In this document: positions 47,179-56,427 of the stretch, piece after piece | How positions within the stretch are numbered: position 1 is the first letter of the stretch | Layout of the letters: each line of letters starts with the position of its first letter | From: Pseudomonas sp. KNUC1026 | Lineage (GTDB): Bacteria; Pseudomonadota; Gammaproteobacteria; Pseudomonadales; Pseudomonadaceae | Direction of reading: 5' to 3' | DNA: 64,000 bases | Assembly: GCF_021650705.1 (NCBI RefSeq) | Contig: NZ_CP087138.1 | Coordinates: 3,100,001 to 3,164,000 of the forward strand | Translations under genes and position numbers: made by a program | Notes under the pieces: model-generated | The model's database searches: none | Seen by the model: the letters and a program-made list of their open reading frames with translations, nothing else | What the model was told of the DNA's origin: nothing

Positions 47179-47601
47179 ATGGTCGAACACGATTTCCGCT
47201 ACAGCCTGCTCACGCCGCAACACACCCTGATCGAATGCCGCGCACTCTCCCCCGGGCGCTATCAGGTCACCGGTAACGGCGGCGCGGTGCGCGCCGACGA
47301 TGTGTTGCTGGTCACCCTCAAGGGCAGCCGTGAGCTGTTCATGCGCCTGAGCGTGGAAAAGGTCCGCCACCTGATCAACCCGGTCGGCCAATGGACTGCC
47401 GTGGCCTCGGGCCCGGCATTCAAGGAGCTGGGGATTTACACCTGGGAAGTGCACTGCGACCAGTGCAACAAGCCGCTTTCATTCGAGTTTGCGGCTGATG
47501 CGAGCCTGGGAGAAGCCGGCAAGGCGCCGGCGGCCGAGGCACGGATTGCAGAGCTGGGCTGGCGCAGCGAAAGCGGCAAGCATTTCTGCCCGTCCTGCTG
47601 A
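47179..47601 (+). CDS. Hypothetical protein with zinc-ribbon-like Cys pairs
   Basis: 140 aa, cytoplasmic. N-terminal beta-rich part (FRYSLLTPQHTLIECRALSPG). The C-terminal part has CDQC near 95-98 and CPSC at the very end, a pair of CxxC knuckles suited to one zinc or iron atom. AGCCCACC before the ATG is a weak ribosome site. It follows gacS after 35 bp and may be co-transcribed. Function unknown. Confidence 0.8.
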   Translation: MVEHDFRYSLLTPQHTLIECRALSPGRYQVTGNGGAVRADDVLLVTLKGSRELFMRLSVEKVRHLINPVGQWTAVASGPAFKELGIYTWEVHCDQCNKPLSFEFAADASLGEAGKAPAAEARIAELGWRSESGKHFCPSC

Positions 47602-47630
47602 CCAGGCAGCGCCAGGCCCGAGCGCTCAGC

Positions 47631-49253
47631 TCAAAAGATCGCGTGGAACAGAAAGAACAGCCCGCCCGCCAGCAGCATCGAGGCGGGCAAGGTGAACACC
47701 CAGGCCAGCGCCAGGTTGCGCACCGTTGCCCACTGCAGGCCGCTGCCGTTGGCGGCCATGGTGCCGGCCACGCCTGACGACAACACGTGAGTGGTAGACA
47801 CCGGCAGCCCGAAGGCATCGGCCGCACCGATGGTGCCCATTGCCACCAGCTCGGCGCTGGCACCCTGAGCGTAGGTCAGGTGGGTCTTGCCGATGCGTTC
47901 GCCGACTGTAACCACGATGCGCTTCCAGCCGACCAAGGTGCCCAGGCCCAGGGCAATGGCGACGACCACCTTCACCCAGAACGGAATGAACCGCGTAGCC
48001 TCGGTGATCTGCTGGGTGAACGCCTCCACGTTCTTGCGCGTGTCCTGTGGCCAGCCGGCGTCGAGCTCCTGTTTTTTCATCAGCTTGAGGCTTTCGGACG
48101 CCAGGAACATGTCGTTGCGCACGTTAGGCATCGCCTGCGCGGGCACGTTGTTCAGGGTGCCGTAGTTCTTGACCTGGCTGGCGATGCTGTCGGTCACGCC
48201 GACCAACGCGGGCAGCAGGTTTGCCGGTGCTTCCTTCTTGTGCAGGTAGTCGAGCAGCACCTGGTTGGCGTTGGCCGGAACGGGCGCGTTGAGGCTGGCC
48301 TGGGCCAGGCTGTCGCGGGTCACCTGCGCCATGGCCACGAACTGGGTGGTCTGGGTGGCGGGCACCGCGCGGTTGAGCGCGTAGGCCATGAGGAAGGTGC
48401 CGACCAGGATCAGCATGATCAGGCCCATGCCCTTCTGCCCGTCGTTGGAGCCGTGGGCGAACGACACACCGCTGCAGGTCAGGATCAGCAAGCCGCGCAC
48501 CCAGGCGGGCGGCGGATGGTTGCCCGTAGGTTCGCGATAGAGCTCACGGCGCTTGATCAGCACGCGCATGGCCAGCAACAGCATCGCCGCGCAGAAGAAC
48601 CCGACCAAGGGCGAAAGCAGCAGCGCGTAGCCGACCTTCAGCACCTGGCTCCAGTCAAGGCCCTCCATGCCCGAGCGGCCACTGAGCAGCGCACTGGCAA
48701 TGCCCACGCCCATGATGGAGCCGATCAGGGTGTGAGAGGACGACGCCGGCAAACCCAGGTACCAGGTACCCAGGTTCCACAGGATGGCCGCGATCAGCAG
48801 GGCGAAGACCATGATGAAGCCGTCCTGGGTGCCGACCTGCAAAATCATGTCTACCGGCAGCAAGGCCACCACACTGAACGCGACCGCTCCGCTGGAGAGC
48901 ATGACACCGGCGAAGTTGCAGAACCCCGACCACACCACCGCTACGTTGGCCGGCAGCGAATGGGTATAGATCACCGTCGCCACGGCGTTGGCCGTATCGC
49001 GGAAGCCGTTCACGAACTCGAACCCCAGGGCGATCAACAGTGCCACACCCAGCAACCCGAAAGGCAGCCAGGTATGCGCAACACTGCCGGATTGGTCGAC
49101 ATCGCTGAAGATGCCCCATGCGGTGACCACCAGGCCGATGATCAGCAGCGCGACGAAGAGCAGGCTGGTGCGCCGGCTCATGCCGTGGTCCATGTGCGGC
49201 CGAGTGACCGCAGAGGCGTGTGCAGAGGCGTGTGCAGCGGAGTGTGTATTCAC
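47631..49253 (-). CDS. Inorganic phosphate transporter, PiT family
   Basis: 540 aa from a GTG at 49253; the true start is uncertain (ATG at 49193 also possible). About 11-12 TM helices. It has the duplicated PiT signature: GFEFVNGFRDTANAVAT near 72-88 and SFAHGSNDGQKGMG in the middle, plus LPASSSHTLIGS and GLPVSTTHVLSS. A large hydrophilic loop (about 325-445) separates the halves. It imports phosphate with H+ or Na+. The pre-TM segment includes a short His/Ala repeat (AHASAHASA) from a 12-bp DNA duplication. Confidence 0.9.
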   Translation of the reverse strand: MNTHSAAHASAHASAVTRPHMDHGMSRRTSLLFVALLIIGLVVTAWGIFSDVDQSGSVAHTWLPFGLLGVALLIALGFEFVNGFRDTANAVATVIYTHSLPANVAVVWSGFCNFAGVMLSSGAVAFSVVALLPVDMILQVGTQDGFIMVFALLIAAILWNLGTWYLGLPASSSHTLIGSIMGVGIASALLSGRSGMEGLDWSQVLKVGYALLLSPLVGFFCAAMLLLAMRVLIKRRELYREPTGNHPPPAWVRGLLILTCSGVSFAHGSNDGQKGMGLIMLILVGTFLMAYALNRAVPATQTTQFVAMAQVTRDSLAQASLNAPVPANANQVLLDYLHKKEAPANLLPALVGVTDSIASQVKNYGTLNNVPAQAMPNVRNDMFLASESLKLMKKQELDAGWPQDTRKNVEAFTQQITEATRFIPFWVKVVVAIALGLGTLVGWKRIVVTVGERIGKTHLTYAQGASAELVAMGTIGAADAFGLPVSTTHVLSSGVAGTMAANGSGLQWATVRNLALAWVFTLPASMLLAGGLFFLFHAIF

Positions 49254-49462
49254 GAGAGCATCCGTGGGCAAGGGAGATGCTTCGGATACTGGGAGCCGAA
49301 TATGACGGTTGTGCGACGAGCGCAGCGGCCGCGGCAACATTTTGAATTATTCTGACGAGGCGCCTTGGAACTGACGTTTTACTGGCGCTGGCCCCACTAC
49401 GCAGGCGCCCAGCCTCCCCCCACTGCCGCCATCCAGGGGGGCAGGCAACCTCACTTACACAA

Positions 49463-50380
49463 TCACGCTCGGGCCAGGCGGCTCTGGAACAGCGCCTGGT
49501 GGCCGCGGCACTGTTCGGCGCTGAGCATGAACACGCCATGGCCGCCCTGCTCGAATGCCAGCCAGAAGAAGTCGACATCCGGGTACAGCGCCTCCACGTG
49601 CACCTGGCTGTTGCCCACCTCGACGATCAGCAAGCCGCGGTCGTTGAGGTGATCGGCTGCCTCGGCCAGCAGGCGCCGGACCAGGTCCAGGCCGTCGTCG
49701 CCACAGGCCAGGCCCATTGCCGGCTCATGGTGGTACTCGGCAGGCATGTCGGCGAAATCCTCGGCGTCGACATACGGCGGGTTGCACACGATCAGGTCGA
49801 AGCGCTGCGCCGGCAAGCCCTCGAAACCATCACCCTGGACGGTGTAGACGCGCTCATCCAGCCCATGCCGCTCGATGTTCTGATTGGCGACTTCCAATGC
49901 ATCGAACGACAGGTCGGCCAACACCACCTCGGCGTCGGGGAAGGCTTCGGCGCAGGCGATACCGATGCAGCCCGAGCCGGTGCACAGGTCGAGCACCCGG
50001 GCAGGGTCGGCCGGCAGCCAGGGCGAGAAGCGTGCCTGGATCAGTTCGGCGATCGGTGAGCGCGGCACCAGCACACGCTCATCGACGATGAACGAAAGCC
50101 CGCAGAACCAGGCCTCCCCCAGCAGGTAGGCGGTGGGAATGCGGTCCTTGATGCGGCGGCGCAACAGATGCTGCACACGGCCGACCTCATCCTCTTCCAG
50201 CGCGCAGTCAAGGTAGGCGTCGGCGATCTCCCAAGGCAGGTGCAGGGCGCCCAGCACCAGTTGGCGCGCCTCGTCCCAGGCGTTGTCGGTGCCATGGCCG
50301 AAGAAAACCTCCTCGGCATGAAAACGGGTGACAGCCCAGCGGATATGGTCGCGCAGGGTACGCAGGCGGGAATGGATCAC
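49463..50380 (-). CDS. prmB: Ribosomal protein L3 N5-glutamine methyltransferase
   Basis: 305 aa. SAM motif [17 protein letters not shown] near 138-155 and the catalytic [14 protein letters not shown] near 207. The N-terminal helical part with [15 protein letters not shown] is the substrate-binding region shared with PrmC; length and the DAEDF context point to PrmB. It methylates Gln150 of L3. Monocistronic by position. Confidence 0.94.
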   Translation of the reverse strand: MIHSRLRTLRDHIRWAVTRFHAEEVFFGHGTDNAWDEARQLVLGALHLPWEIADAYLDCALEEDEVGRVQHLLRRRIKDRIPTAYLLGEAWFCGLSFIVDERVLVPRSPIAELIQARFSPWLPADPARVLDLCTGSGCIGIACAEAFPDAEVVLADLSFDALEVANQNIERHGLDERVYTVQGDGFEGLPAQRFDLIVCNPPYVDAEDFADMPAEYHHEPAMGLACGDDGLDLVRRLLAEAADHLNDRGLLIVEVGNSQVHVEALYPDVDFFWLAFEQGGHGVFMLSAEQCRGHQALFQSRLARA

Positions 50381-50492
50381 GGCGCTACTCCAGAAAATAC
50401 AGCGGCACAGTCTACCTTTTCATCTTTGAGATTCACAGGAAGGCCCCGGCAGTGGGACAATGCGGCAAAAGCCCCCTGCCAAGGAGCACTCG

Positions 50493-51083
50493 ATGTCCGA
50501 TGTGAAGACGATGTTTCAACTCAGCGGCCGCGGCCATTCGCCGTTCACGCTGAGCAATGCCACCCTGCTGATCATAGACGCGCAGAAGGAGTACCTCAGC
50601 GGCCCTCTGCAACTCTCTGGCATTGAAGACGCCGTCGAACACATCGCGCAGCTGCTCCAGGCTGCGCGCGCTGCCAACCGCCCCATCGTCCACGTCAAGC
50701 ATCTAGGCACCGTGGGCGGGCTGTTCGACCCCCAGGGCGAGCGTGGCGAGTTCATCGAAAAAGCCGCCCCGCTCGAGGGTGAGCGGATCATCGAAAAGCG
50801 CATGCCCAACGCCTTCAACAACACTGGCCTGCACGATGTGCTGCAAAGCCTGGGTGGCGTCGACCTGATCGTCTGCGGCTTCATGACCCACTCGAGCATC
50901 AGCACCACGGTGCGTGCATCCAAGGACTACGGCTACCGCTGCACGCTGGTGGAAGACGCCTGCGCCACCCGCAACCTTCCCTACAAAGGCGGCGTGCTGA
51001 GCGCTGAACAGGTCAAGCAGGTCGGCATGGCAACCATGGCTGACAACTTCGCTGCAGTAGCCATGACCGCCGACGTCATCTGA
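50493..51083 (+). CDS. Isochorismatase-fold hydrolase lacking the catalytic Cys
   Basis: 196 aa from MSDVKTMFQ, preceded by AAGGAG. Fold marks: LLIIDAQKEYL with the catalytic Asp near 30, VHVKHLG with Lys near 71, and CGFMTHSSISTTVRAS near 130-145. In nicotinamidase- and YcaC-type relatives a Cys stands where the second Ser of MTHSSIS is, so the nucleophile is replaced by Ser here. True isochorismatases also lack that Cys, so it may be a different hydrolase rather than a dead one. Substrate unknown. Confidence 0.8.
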   Translation: MSDVKTMFQLSGRGHSPFTLSNATLLIIDAQKEYLSGPLQLSGIEDAVEHIAQLLQAARAANRPIVHVKHLGTVGGLFDPQGERGEFIEKAAPLEGERIIEKRMPNAFNNTGLHDVLQSLGGVDLIVCGFMTHSSISTTVRASKDYGYRCTLVEDACATRNLPYKGGVLSAEQVKQVGMATMADNFAAVAMTADVI

Positions 51084-51195
51084 CCGCCTATCCGCCCGGC
51101 CTACCCAGAACCATGCAATTGCACGCCAGATCGGAACCTCGAGCGCCAACCCGGGTCGAACCGCCGATATCTATCCATGAGAATCGGACGACAGA

Positions 51196-51522
51196 ATGAA
51201 GCTATCCGACGACGGTTTTGACGCTCGCCGTCTTCGCCCCCGCGGTCCCCGGCACTGGCGTACGCGCATCGGCGCAGCCTTCGCAGCACTGCTGGCGACC
51301 CTCGGCATCCTGCTCAGCCTGGCCGGCGCGGCCAATCTGCTTGGCAACCCTCCTGCCCTGCAAAGCCTGGACACCACAACCGGTGGCGGCATCACCATGC
51401 TGGTGATCGGCCTGGTACTGCTCTACCTGGGCATCGCCTTGTGGCGCCGCAGCCGCCGGCGCCTGCGCCGCAGCCGCAGCGACCTGGAGATGGCTCCGGG
51501 CCTGATGAAAAAACACGACTGA
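51196..51522 (+). CDS. Hypothetical membrane protein with two TM helices
   Basis: 108 aa. A basic N-terminus, TM1 near 26-48 (AAFAALLATLGILLSLAGA), TM2 near 66-86 (ITMLVIGLVLLYLGIALW) and a strongly Arg-rich stretch (RRSRRRLRRSRS) after it, so both ends are probably cytoplasmic. CGACAGA before the ATG is not a strong ribosome site. No family recognised. Confidence 0.7.
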   Translation: MKLSDDGFDARRLRPRGPRHWRTRIGAAFAALLATLGILLSLAGAANLLGNPPALQSLDTTTGGGITMLVIGLVLLYLGIALWRRSRRRLRRSRSDLEMAPGLMKKHD

Positions 51523-51568
51523 CTCAAGGCCGCTCACGTAAACTGCCCCACTTGCGTGGAGGCCGAAG

Positions 51569-52127
51569 ATGCAAGACGACGATTTTTCCCTGTTCAAGAG
51601 CCAGATGCAGGGGGTCAAACCCCACAAGCACGAACGTGCCGAGGTGGGAAAACCCAAAGCCGACCGGCAGAGGCTCGAAGCCCTGCGCCAGGCCGCTACG
51701 GTGCGCACCGGCACCACCACGGTCGACGGGCTCTCTCGATCAGTTCGTCATCGACGTGGGCGCCGAAGACGAGCTGTACTGGGCCCGCGATGGCGTGCAA
51801 GACAGCCAGATGCGCAAGGTCAAGGCCGGCCAGGTGAGTTTCGAGGGCAGCCTCGATCTGCATGGCATGAATGTGGAGAAGGCCCGGGAAACGCTTTGGG
51901 CATTCCTCGCCGAGGCAGCCAAGTACGAAATACGCTGCGTTCGGGTAACCCATGGCAAGGCGGCACGCCTGGACGGCAAACGCCCGATGATCAAGAGTCA
52001 TGTCAACACCTGGCTGCGCCAGCACCCTCAGGTGCTGGGCTTCACGTCCTGCCTTGCCAAGCACGGCGGCACCGGTGCGCTGTATGTGGTGCTCAAGCGC
52101 ACGATGCTCGAAGGGCGCGACGAATAA
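51569..52127 (+). CDS. Smr-domain protein, frameshifted
   Basis: About 185 aa after repair. The N-terminal part (MQDDDFSLFKSQMQGVKPHKHERAEV) and the C-terminal Smr domain (LDLHGMNVEKARETL, VTHGKAARLDGKRP, HGGTGALYVVLKR) are in different frames; removing one base around 51731-51738 (CTCTCTCGAT) gives a continuous VDGLSDQFVID. Smr domains of this stand-alone type are putative nucleases acting on RNA or branched DNA. It lies upstream of folE. Confidence 0.85.
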
Positions 52128-52232
52128 ACCCCTCACGATGGCCGCACTTGCAGCCGCACTTGCAGCCGCACTTGCCCACGGCAAGGCGCGGCCTTACCCT
52201 GTGCGCCTGCGATAACACCTACAGGTAGATCC
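52128..52232. repeat. Short tandem repeat before folE
   Basis: Three near-copies of GCCGCACTTGCA occur at 52141-52175 between the Smr gene stop and folE. No hairpin or operator is evident. Confidence 0.6.
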
Positions 52233-52778
52233 ATGTCCCTGGAACAGCAATACACCGCGATTCTCGGCCAGATCGGCGAGGACGTGACCCGTGAAGGCCT
52301 GCTCGACACCCCCAAGCGCGCCGCCAAGGCAATGCGCTATCTGTGCCGCGGCTATGAGCAAACGCTGGAAGAAGTCACCAACGGGGCGTTGTTCAGCTCC
52401 GATAGCAGCGAAATGGTCATGGTCAAGAACATCGAGCTGTACTCGATGTGCGAGCACCACATGCTGCCGTTCATTGGCAAGGCCCATGTGGCCTACATCC
52501 CTTCAGGCAAGGTGCTGGGCCTGTCCAAGGTTGCGCGCATCGTCGATATGTATGCCCGGCGCCTGCAGATCCAGGAAAACCTGAGCCGCCAGATCGCCGA
52601 AGCAGTGCAGTCGGTGACCGGCGCTCTGGGCGTGGCCGTGGTGATCGAGGCGCAGCACATGTGCATGATGATGCGCGGCGTCGAGAAGCAGAACAGCTCG
52701 ATGATCACCTCGGTGATGCTCGGCGAGTTCCGCGACAATGCCTCTACCCGCAGCGAGTTCCTCAGCCTGATCAAGTGA
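52233..52778 (+). CDS. folE: GTP cyclohydrolase I
   Basis: 181 aa. Zinc ligands in [11 protein letters not shown] (Cys, His) near 73-79 and the later [11 protein letters not shown], with substrate-binding [17 protein letters not shown] between. It converts GTP to dihydroneopterin triphosphate, the first step of folate synthesis. FolD (43453) acts downstream in the same cofactor system. Length is slightly short of the E. coli enzyme but usual for the short type. Confidence 0.96.
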   Translation: MSLEQQYTAILGQIGEDVTREGLLDTPKRAAKAMRYLCRGYEQTLEEVTNGALFSSDSSEMVMVKNIELYSMCEHHMLPFIGKAHVAYIPSGKVLGLSKVARIVDMYARRLQIQENLSRQIAEAVQSVTGALGVAVVIEAQHMCMMMRGVEKQNSSMITSVMLGEFRDNASTRSEFLSLIK

Positions 52779-52787
52779 CCGGGCAGC

Positions 52788-53390
52788 TCACTCGAGCATG
52801 TCCACGTACCCGGCCTGCTCCGCCACGCGCGCAAGCCATGCGCGCAGTGCCGGGTAAGGTTCGAGGTCGAAGCCGCCCTCGTGCGCCACGTGGGTATAGG
52901 CGTACAACGCAATATCGGCGATCGAGAAATGCTCACCCACCAGATACGGCGTGAGCTGCAACTGCCGCTCCATCACCTTCAAGGCCTTGTAGCCGCCCTT
53001 GTGGCACGCCTTGTACTCTTCGAGCCGCTCGGCCGGCATGCCCTGATAGAACTGAATGAAGCGCGCTACAGCCACGTACGGCTCATGGCTGTATTGCTCG
53101 AAGAACTGCCACTGCAGCACCTGGGTGCGCAAGCGAGGCTCACTGGGCAACAGCGCGCTGCCTTCGGCCAGGAAGTTGAGAATGGCATTGGACTCCCACA
53201 GGCAGTTGCCGTCTTCTAGCTCCAGCACCGGGATCTTGCCGTTGGGGTTCTTGGCCAGGAAGGCGTCGGTCTGGGTATCACCGGCGAGGATGTCGATCGG
53301 CACCCACTGATAAGGCTTGCCCAGCAGATGCAGCATCAGCTTGATCTTGTAGCAGTTGCCGGAGCGGTAATCCCCATAAACCTTGTACAT
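52788..53390 (-). CDS. Glutathione S-transferase family protein
   Basis: 200 aa from MYKVYGDYRSGNCYK at 53390; a longer ORF start lacks a ribosome site. Thioredoxin-like N-domain with the glutathione site NPNGKIPVLELEDG near 55-68 and ESNAILNFLAE, and an all-helical C-domain with GEHFSIADIALYAYT (N-capping box). The first strand has a Ser near 10 and a Cys at 12 (YRSGNCYK), either of which could contact GSH thiol. Substrate unknown. Convergent with folE. Confidence 0.9.
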   Translation of the reverse strand: MYKVYGDYRSGNCYKIKLMLHLLGKPYQWVPIDILAGDTQTDAFLAKNPNGKIPVLELEDGNCLWESNAILNFLAEGSALLPSEPRLRTQVLQWQFFEQYSHEPYVAVARFIQFYQGMPAERLEEYKACHKGGYKALKVMERQLQLTPYLVGEHFSIADIALYAYTHVAHEGGFDLEPYPALRAWLARVAEQAGYVDMLE

Positions 53391-53532
53391 CGTTACACCC
53401 TCCCGTGTCGTAAGCGCCGATAACGGCGGCCTGTCGCGCATAGTGCCAAATGTTTACGCCCAGGCGATAGCGCGGCTTCGCTATGCAGTTTAACCTTGCG
53501 CTTCCCATGCCCTGTCGCAGGAAGCCCTTGCC

Positions 53533-54714
53533 ATGCCCCAGCCAGCCCCAGCGCGCCTTCGGCCGCTGGCAGACGCCAGCCCCAGCGCCGTGGTCGCCGG
53601 CCTGATCGCCACCCTCACCGCCTACACCAGTTCGCTGGTGCTGATTTTCCAGGCCGGCAAGGCTGCGCACCTTACCGATGGGCAAATCAGCTCTTGGATC
53701 TGGGCGCTTTCGATCGGCATGGCGCTGTGCAGCATCGGCCTGTCACTGCGTTATCGCACGCCCGTGAGCGTGGCCTGGTCCACCCCTGGCGCGGCGTTGT
53801 TGATCACCAGCCTCGGCGGGGTGAGTTATCCCGAGGCGATCGGGGCGTTCATCACCTGTGCCGCCTTGATTACCTTGTGCGGCATAACTGGCAGCTTCGA
53901 GCGTTTGATGAGGCGCTTGCCCAGCTCGCTGGCAGCCGCCCTGCTGGCGGGTATTCTGTTTCGTATCGGCAGCGAGATCTTCGTTGCCGCGCAGCACCGG
54001 CTGGGCCTGGTGCTGGCGATGTTCCTGGCCTATCTGCTGGTCAAACGCCAGGCCCCGCGCTACGGAGTGCTGGCGGCTTTGCTGGTAGGTGGCGCCATAG
54101 CGGGCGCCCAGGGGCTGCTGGATTTCAGTGCGTTTCACCTGCAACTGGCAGTGCCGCAATGGACAACCCCTGAGTTTTCCCTGGGTGCGACCATCAGCAT
54201 CGGCCTTCCGCTGTTTGTCGTAGCGATGGCCTCGCAGAACATGCCGGGGGTGGCGGTGCTACGGGCCGATGGCTACCAGGTGCCTGCCTCGCCGCTGGTG
54301 AGCGTAACCGGCATCGCGTCGCTGCTGCTGGCACCCTTTGGCGGCCACGGTATCAACCTGGCAGCGATCAGCGCAGCCATCTGCACCGGCCCCAATGCCC
54401 ACGAAGATTCGTCCCGCCGCTATGTGGCGGCGCTGGTATACGGCAGCCTGTGCGGGCTGCTGGGTATTTTCGGCGCAACATTGGCGGGGCTGTTCACGGC
54501 GCTGCCCACGGAGCTTGTGCTGTCGATCGCGGCGCTGGCGTTGTTCGGGTCGATCGTCAACGGGCTGACCCAGGCCATGGCGGTGCCCGTAGAGCGTGAG
54601 GCCGCGCTGGTGACCTTCATGGTCACCGCCTCAGGCATGAGCCTGTTCAGCATTGGCTCTGCCTTCTGGGGCATCGTCGCAGGCGTGCTGACCTTGCTGC
54701 TGGCGCGCCGCTGA
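53533..54714 (+). CDS. BenE family benzoate/H+ symporter-like transporter
   Basis: 393 aa with 11-12 TM helices. The BenE signature near the start (SAVVAGLIATLTAYTSSLVLIFQA) and the mid-protein MASQNMPGVAVLRADGY and PFGGHGINLAAISAAIC are present. Relatives import benzoate, but no benzoate catabolic genes (benABCD) lie near it, so the substrate is open. It ends 9 bp before the stop of the convergent KilA-N-like gene. Confidence 0.9.
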   Translation: MPQPAPARLRPLADASPSAVVAGLIATLTAYTSSLVLIFQAGKAAHLTDGQISSWIWALSIGMALCSIGLSLRYRTPVSVAWSTPGAALLITSLGGVSYPEAIGAFITCAALITLCGITGSFERLMRRLPSSLAAALLAGILFRIGSEIFVAAQHRLGLVLAMFLAYLLVKRQAPRYGVLAALLVGGAIAGAQGLLDFSAFHLQLAVPQWTTPEFSLGATISIGLPLFVVAMASQNMPGVAVLRADGYQVPASPLVSVTGIASLLLAPFGGHGINLAAISAAICTGPNAHEDSSRRYVAALVYGSLCGLLGIFGATLAGLFTALPTELVLSIAALALFGSIVNGLTQAMAVPVEREAALVTFMVTASGMSLFSIGSAFWGIVAGVLTLLLARR

Positions 54715-54723
54715 ACAGCCGCT

Positions 54724-55470
54724 TCAACCGTGCGCCTCGGGCAGGCGCAGCAAGTGCAAAGGCACCTGCGGCTGCCCGGCGAAATAGCGCTGGGCGCGGC
54801 GCCCTACCCATTCGCAATGAAAGTACTCACGCAGCAGAGGATAGAGCGCCACCGGGTAGAGCGACGCCGTAAAGCCCTGGCCATCCTCCCCGCGGTGGCT
54901 GTAGCGAGCAAAACCTTGCCCGGCGGCCCCCCGCAGCTTCAGCCAGCGCTCGAACGCCTCGTCGTCATCGGCGCCGGGCATCAACCGTGCGGGCCAGGGG
55001 AAGCCGAACCTGCGCAGCGGCGCGACAAAATGCAAGGTCAGCTCGTTGAACAGCGAAAACTGTTCATAGGCCAGTGGGCAAGGCTCGATGCGAGCATGCC
55101 GCTCGGGCACCGAGAGGCTGTCGTTGCCTGCCTGTTCCCACTCCCATAACCAGCGGCCGGCACACAGCGCCCATTCAGGCGACATGCCCAGCGCCAACTG
55201 CACCATCAGTTGAGGATGGAGCCAGGCGACGGCGCCTTGCGTGCTCAGGCGGCGGTCCACCAGTTGCCAGGGCTGGCAGCCGACCCGCTTGGCGACCAGC
55301 GCCTGCGCCGCGCGTACCGAGCGGCTGGCAAGCCATTGCTCCTGGAGTTTTCCGATGGCCAGGCACCAGTTGGTGATACTCACAAAACCGTCCTGTTCAC
55401 GCTGCAGCACCTGCAAGTCGCCCACCCAGCGTTCAATCACTCGTTCCGGCTCCACCGTTGTTCCCTCCAC
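54724..55470 (-). CDS. KilA-N-like protein resembling BstA
   Basis: 248 aa. Residues about 27-110 look like a KilA-N fold: VSITNWCLAIGKLQEQWL, then RRLSTQGAVAWLHPQLMVQLAL ending in a Trp-rich segment (GRWLWEWEQ). The C-terminal half has CPLAYEQFSLFNELTLHFVAP and RYSHRGEDGQGF. KilA-N domains are mainly phage DNA-binding modules, and BstA, a prophage abortive-infection protein, has this organisation. The match is by eye and the defence role is an inference; no phage genes are next to it. Confidence 0.55.
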   Translation of the reverse strand: MEGTTVEPERVIERWVGDLQVLQREQDGFVSITNWCLAIGKLQEQWLASRSVRAAQALVAKRVGCQPWQLVDRRLSTQGAVAWLHPQLMVQLALGMSPEWALCAGRWLWEWEQAGNDSLSVPERHARIEPCPLAYEQFSLFNELTLHFVAPLRRFGFPWPARLMPGADDDEAFERWLKLRGAAGQGFARYSHRGEDGQGFTASLYPVALYPLLREYFHCEWVGRRAQRYFAGQPQVPLHLLRLPEAHG

Positions 55471-55655
55471 GTGAGCGTGCCAGCGCGAAGCTTAGAAAGG
55501 ACAGGCGACATCGCAAGCCGGCTTTTTCTGAACGTCACCACCGAAAATTCTGCATTTATTGTGGGATTATTCTTGGGATCCTGATTCAAGGGAACCGATA
55601 CGGCCTCCAGGCAATCCTTTCTACTGCATTGCATATGACTAACCAGGAGCTTTTC

Positions 55656-56264
55656 ATGCCCGCCCCTCTGTTCCGCCCCCGCCTGCTTACGCTTGCCGCC
55701 AGCCTTGCGCTGGGCCTGGCTACCTTGGGTAACGCAAACGCTGCCAACAGCGCCCAGCCTGCCGCCAAACCTGCTGCGGCCAGCACCAAGGCGCAGAGTG
55801 TCAGCGCGCTGGGCGGCAAGTTCAGCTTCACCCTGCCCGCCGGTTTCGCCGCCACTGCACTGCCAGCCGGCACCGAGCAAAGCGGTACTGCCGGCGCCAA
55901 AGGCACCATGTACATGAACCAGGCGCAACGCAGCGTGGTGATGGTGACCGAAGTGCCGATCCCCAATGGCGCCACCACCGGTGACAACGACGATGAGTTC
56001 CTCAGTGGCGCCAGCGAAGGCTTCATCAAGCAACAAGGCCAGGCGCTGCCCGATTTCAAGAAAACCGGCCAGAAGCGCCTGACGGTCGGCAGCCTGGGCG
56101 TCGAACAGGTCGACAGCACCGCCAGCATGGGCGGTGGCCCTACTCGTTCATCGACGTTCCTGGCAGGCTCCGGGCCGACCATGGCACTGGTGCAGGTCAT
56201 CACCAAAGCCAGCGACCAGGCCAACCATGACGCGCTCGTAAAAGCCGTCACGCACGGCAAGTGA
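55656..56264 (+). CDS. Hypothetical periplasmic protein
   Basis: 203 aa from MPAPLFRPRLLTLAASL, chosen because AGGAG stands 9 bases upstream. Signal peptide ends near ANAANS, followed by an Ala/Pro-rich linker and a beta-rich body (GKFSFTLPAGFAAT, SVVMVTEVPIPNG, GVEQVDSTASMGGG, ALVQVITKASD). This resembles DcrB-type or DUF1795-like lipid-binding folds, but I cannot place it firmly. It is followed at once by the duplicated module at 56265-56505. Confidence 0.75.
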   Translation: MPAPLFRPRLLTLAASLALGLATLGNANAANSAQPAAKPAAASTKAQSVSALGGKFSFTLPAGFAATALPAGTEQSGTAGAKGTMYMNQAQRSVVMVTEVPIPNGATTGDNDDEFLSGASEGFIKQQGQALPDFKKTGQKRLTVGSLGVEQVDSTASMGGGPTRSSTFLAGSGPTMALVQVITKASDQANHDALVKAVTHGK

Positions 56265-56427
56265 TTTTTCACAGACCATTGACGGGCTTTTCACGGCCGC
56301 TGCCGTAGCCTTCACAACAGCTCCTCAGCACACTCTTATGGCCCGCCTCTGGCGGGCTTTTCTTTGTCTGTGAATTGGCGACGCAAGCTGAAAGGCCATT
56401 TTCACTGGGAGTTGACGCGCTTTTCAC
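56265..56427 (+). promoter_or_regulatory. Four TTTTCAC boxes in two 22-bp-spaced pairs
   Basis: TTTTCAC occurs at 56266-56272 and 56288-56294, and again at 56399-56405 and 56421-56427. Each pair is exactly 22 bp apart, two turns of the helix, with TTGAC between. The pattern resembles what I recall of the ColR response-regulator site of P. putida (Y-Y-N-A-S-N-N-Y-TTTTTCAC). Confidence 0.35.
56288..56366 (+). ncRNA. Candidate small RNA, copy A of a tandem pair
   Basis: Starts after a conserved leader TTGACG-G-GCTTTTCAC and contains an unpaired CAACAGCTCCTCA, an anti-Shine-Dalgarno-like CUCCUC, then the terminator hairpin GCCCGCC-TCT-GGCGGGC plus T-rich tail (56341-56365). Copy B 133 bp downstream has the same order. 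The hairpin could instead simply terminate the gene ending at 56264. Exact 5' end unknown. Confidence 0.4.
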
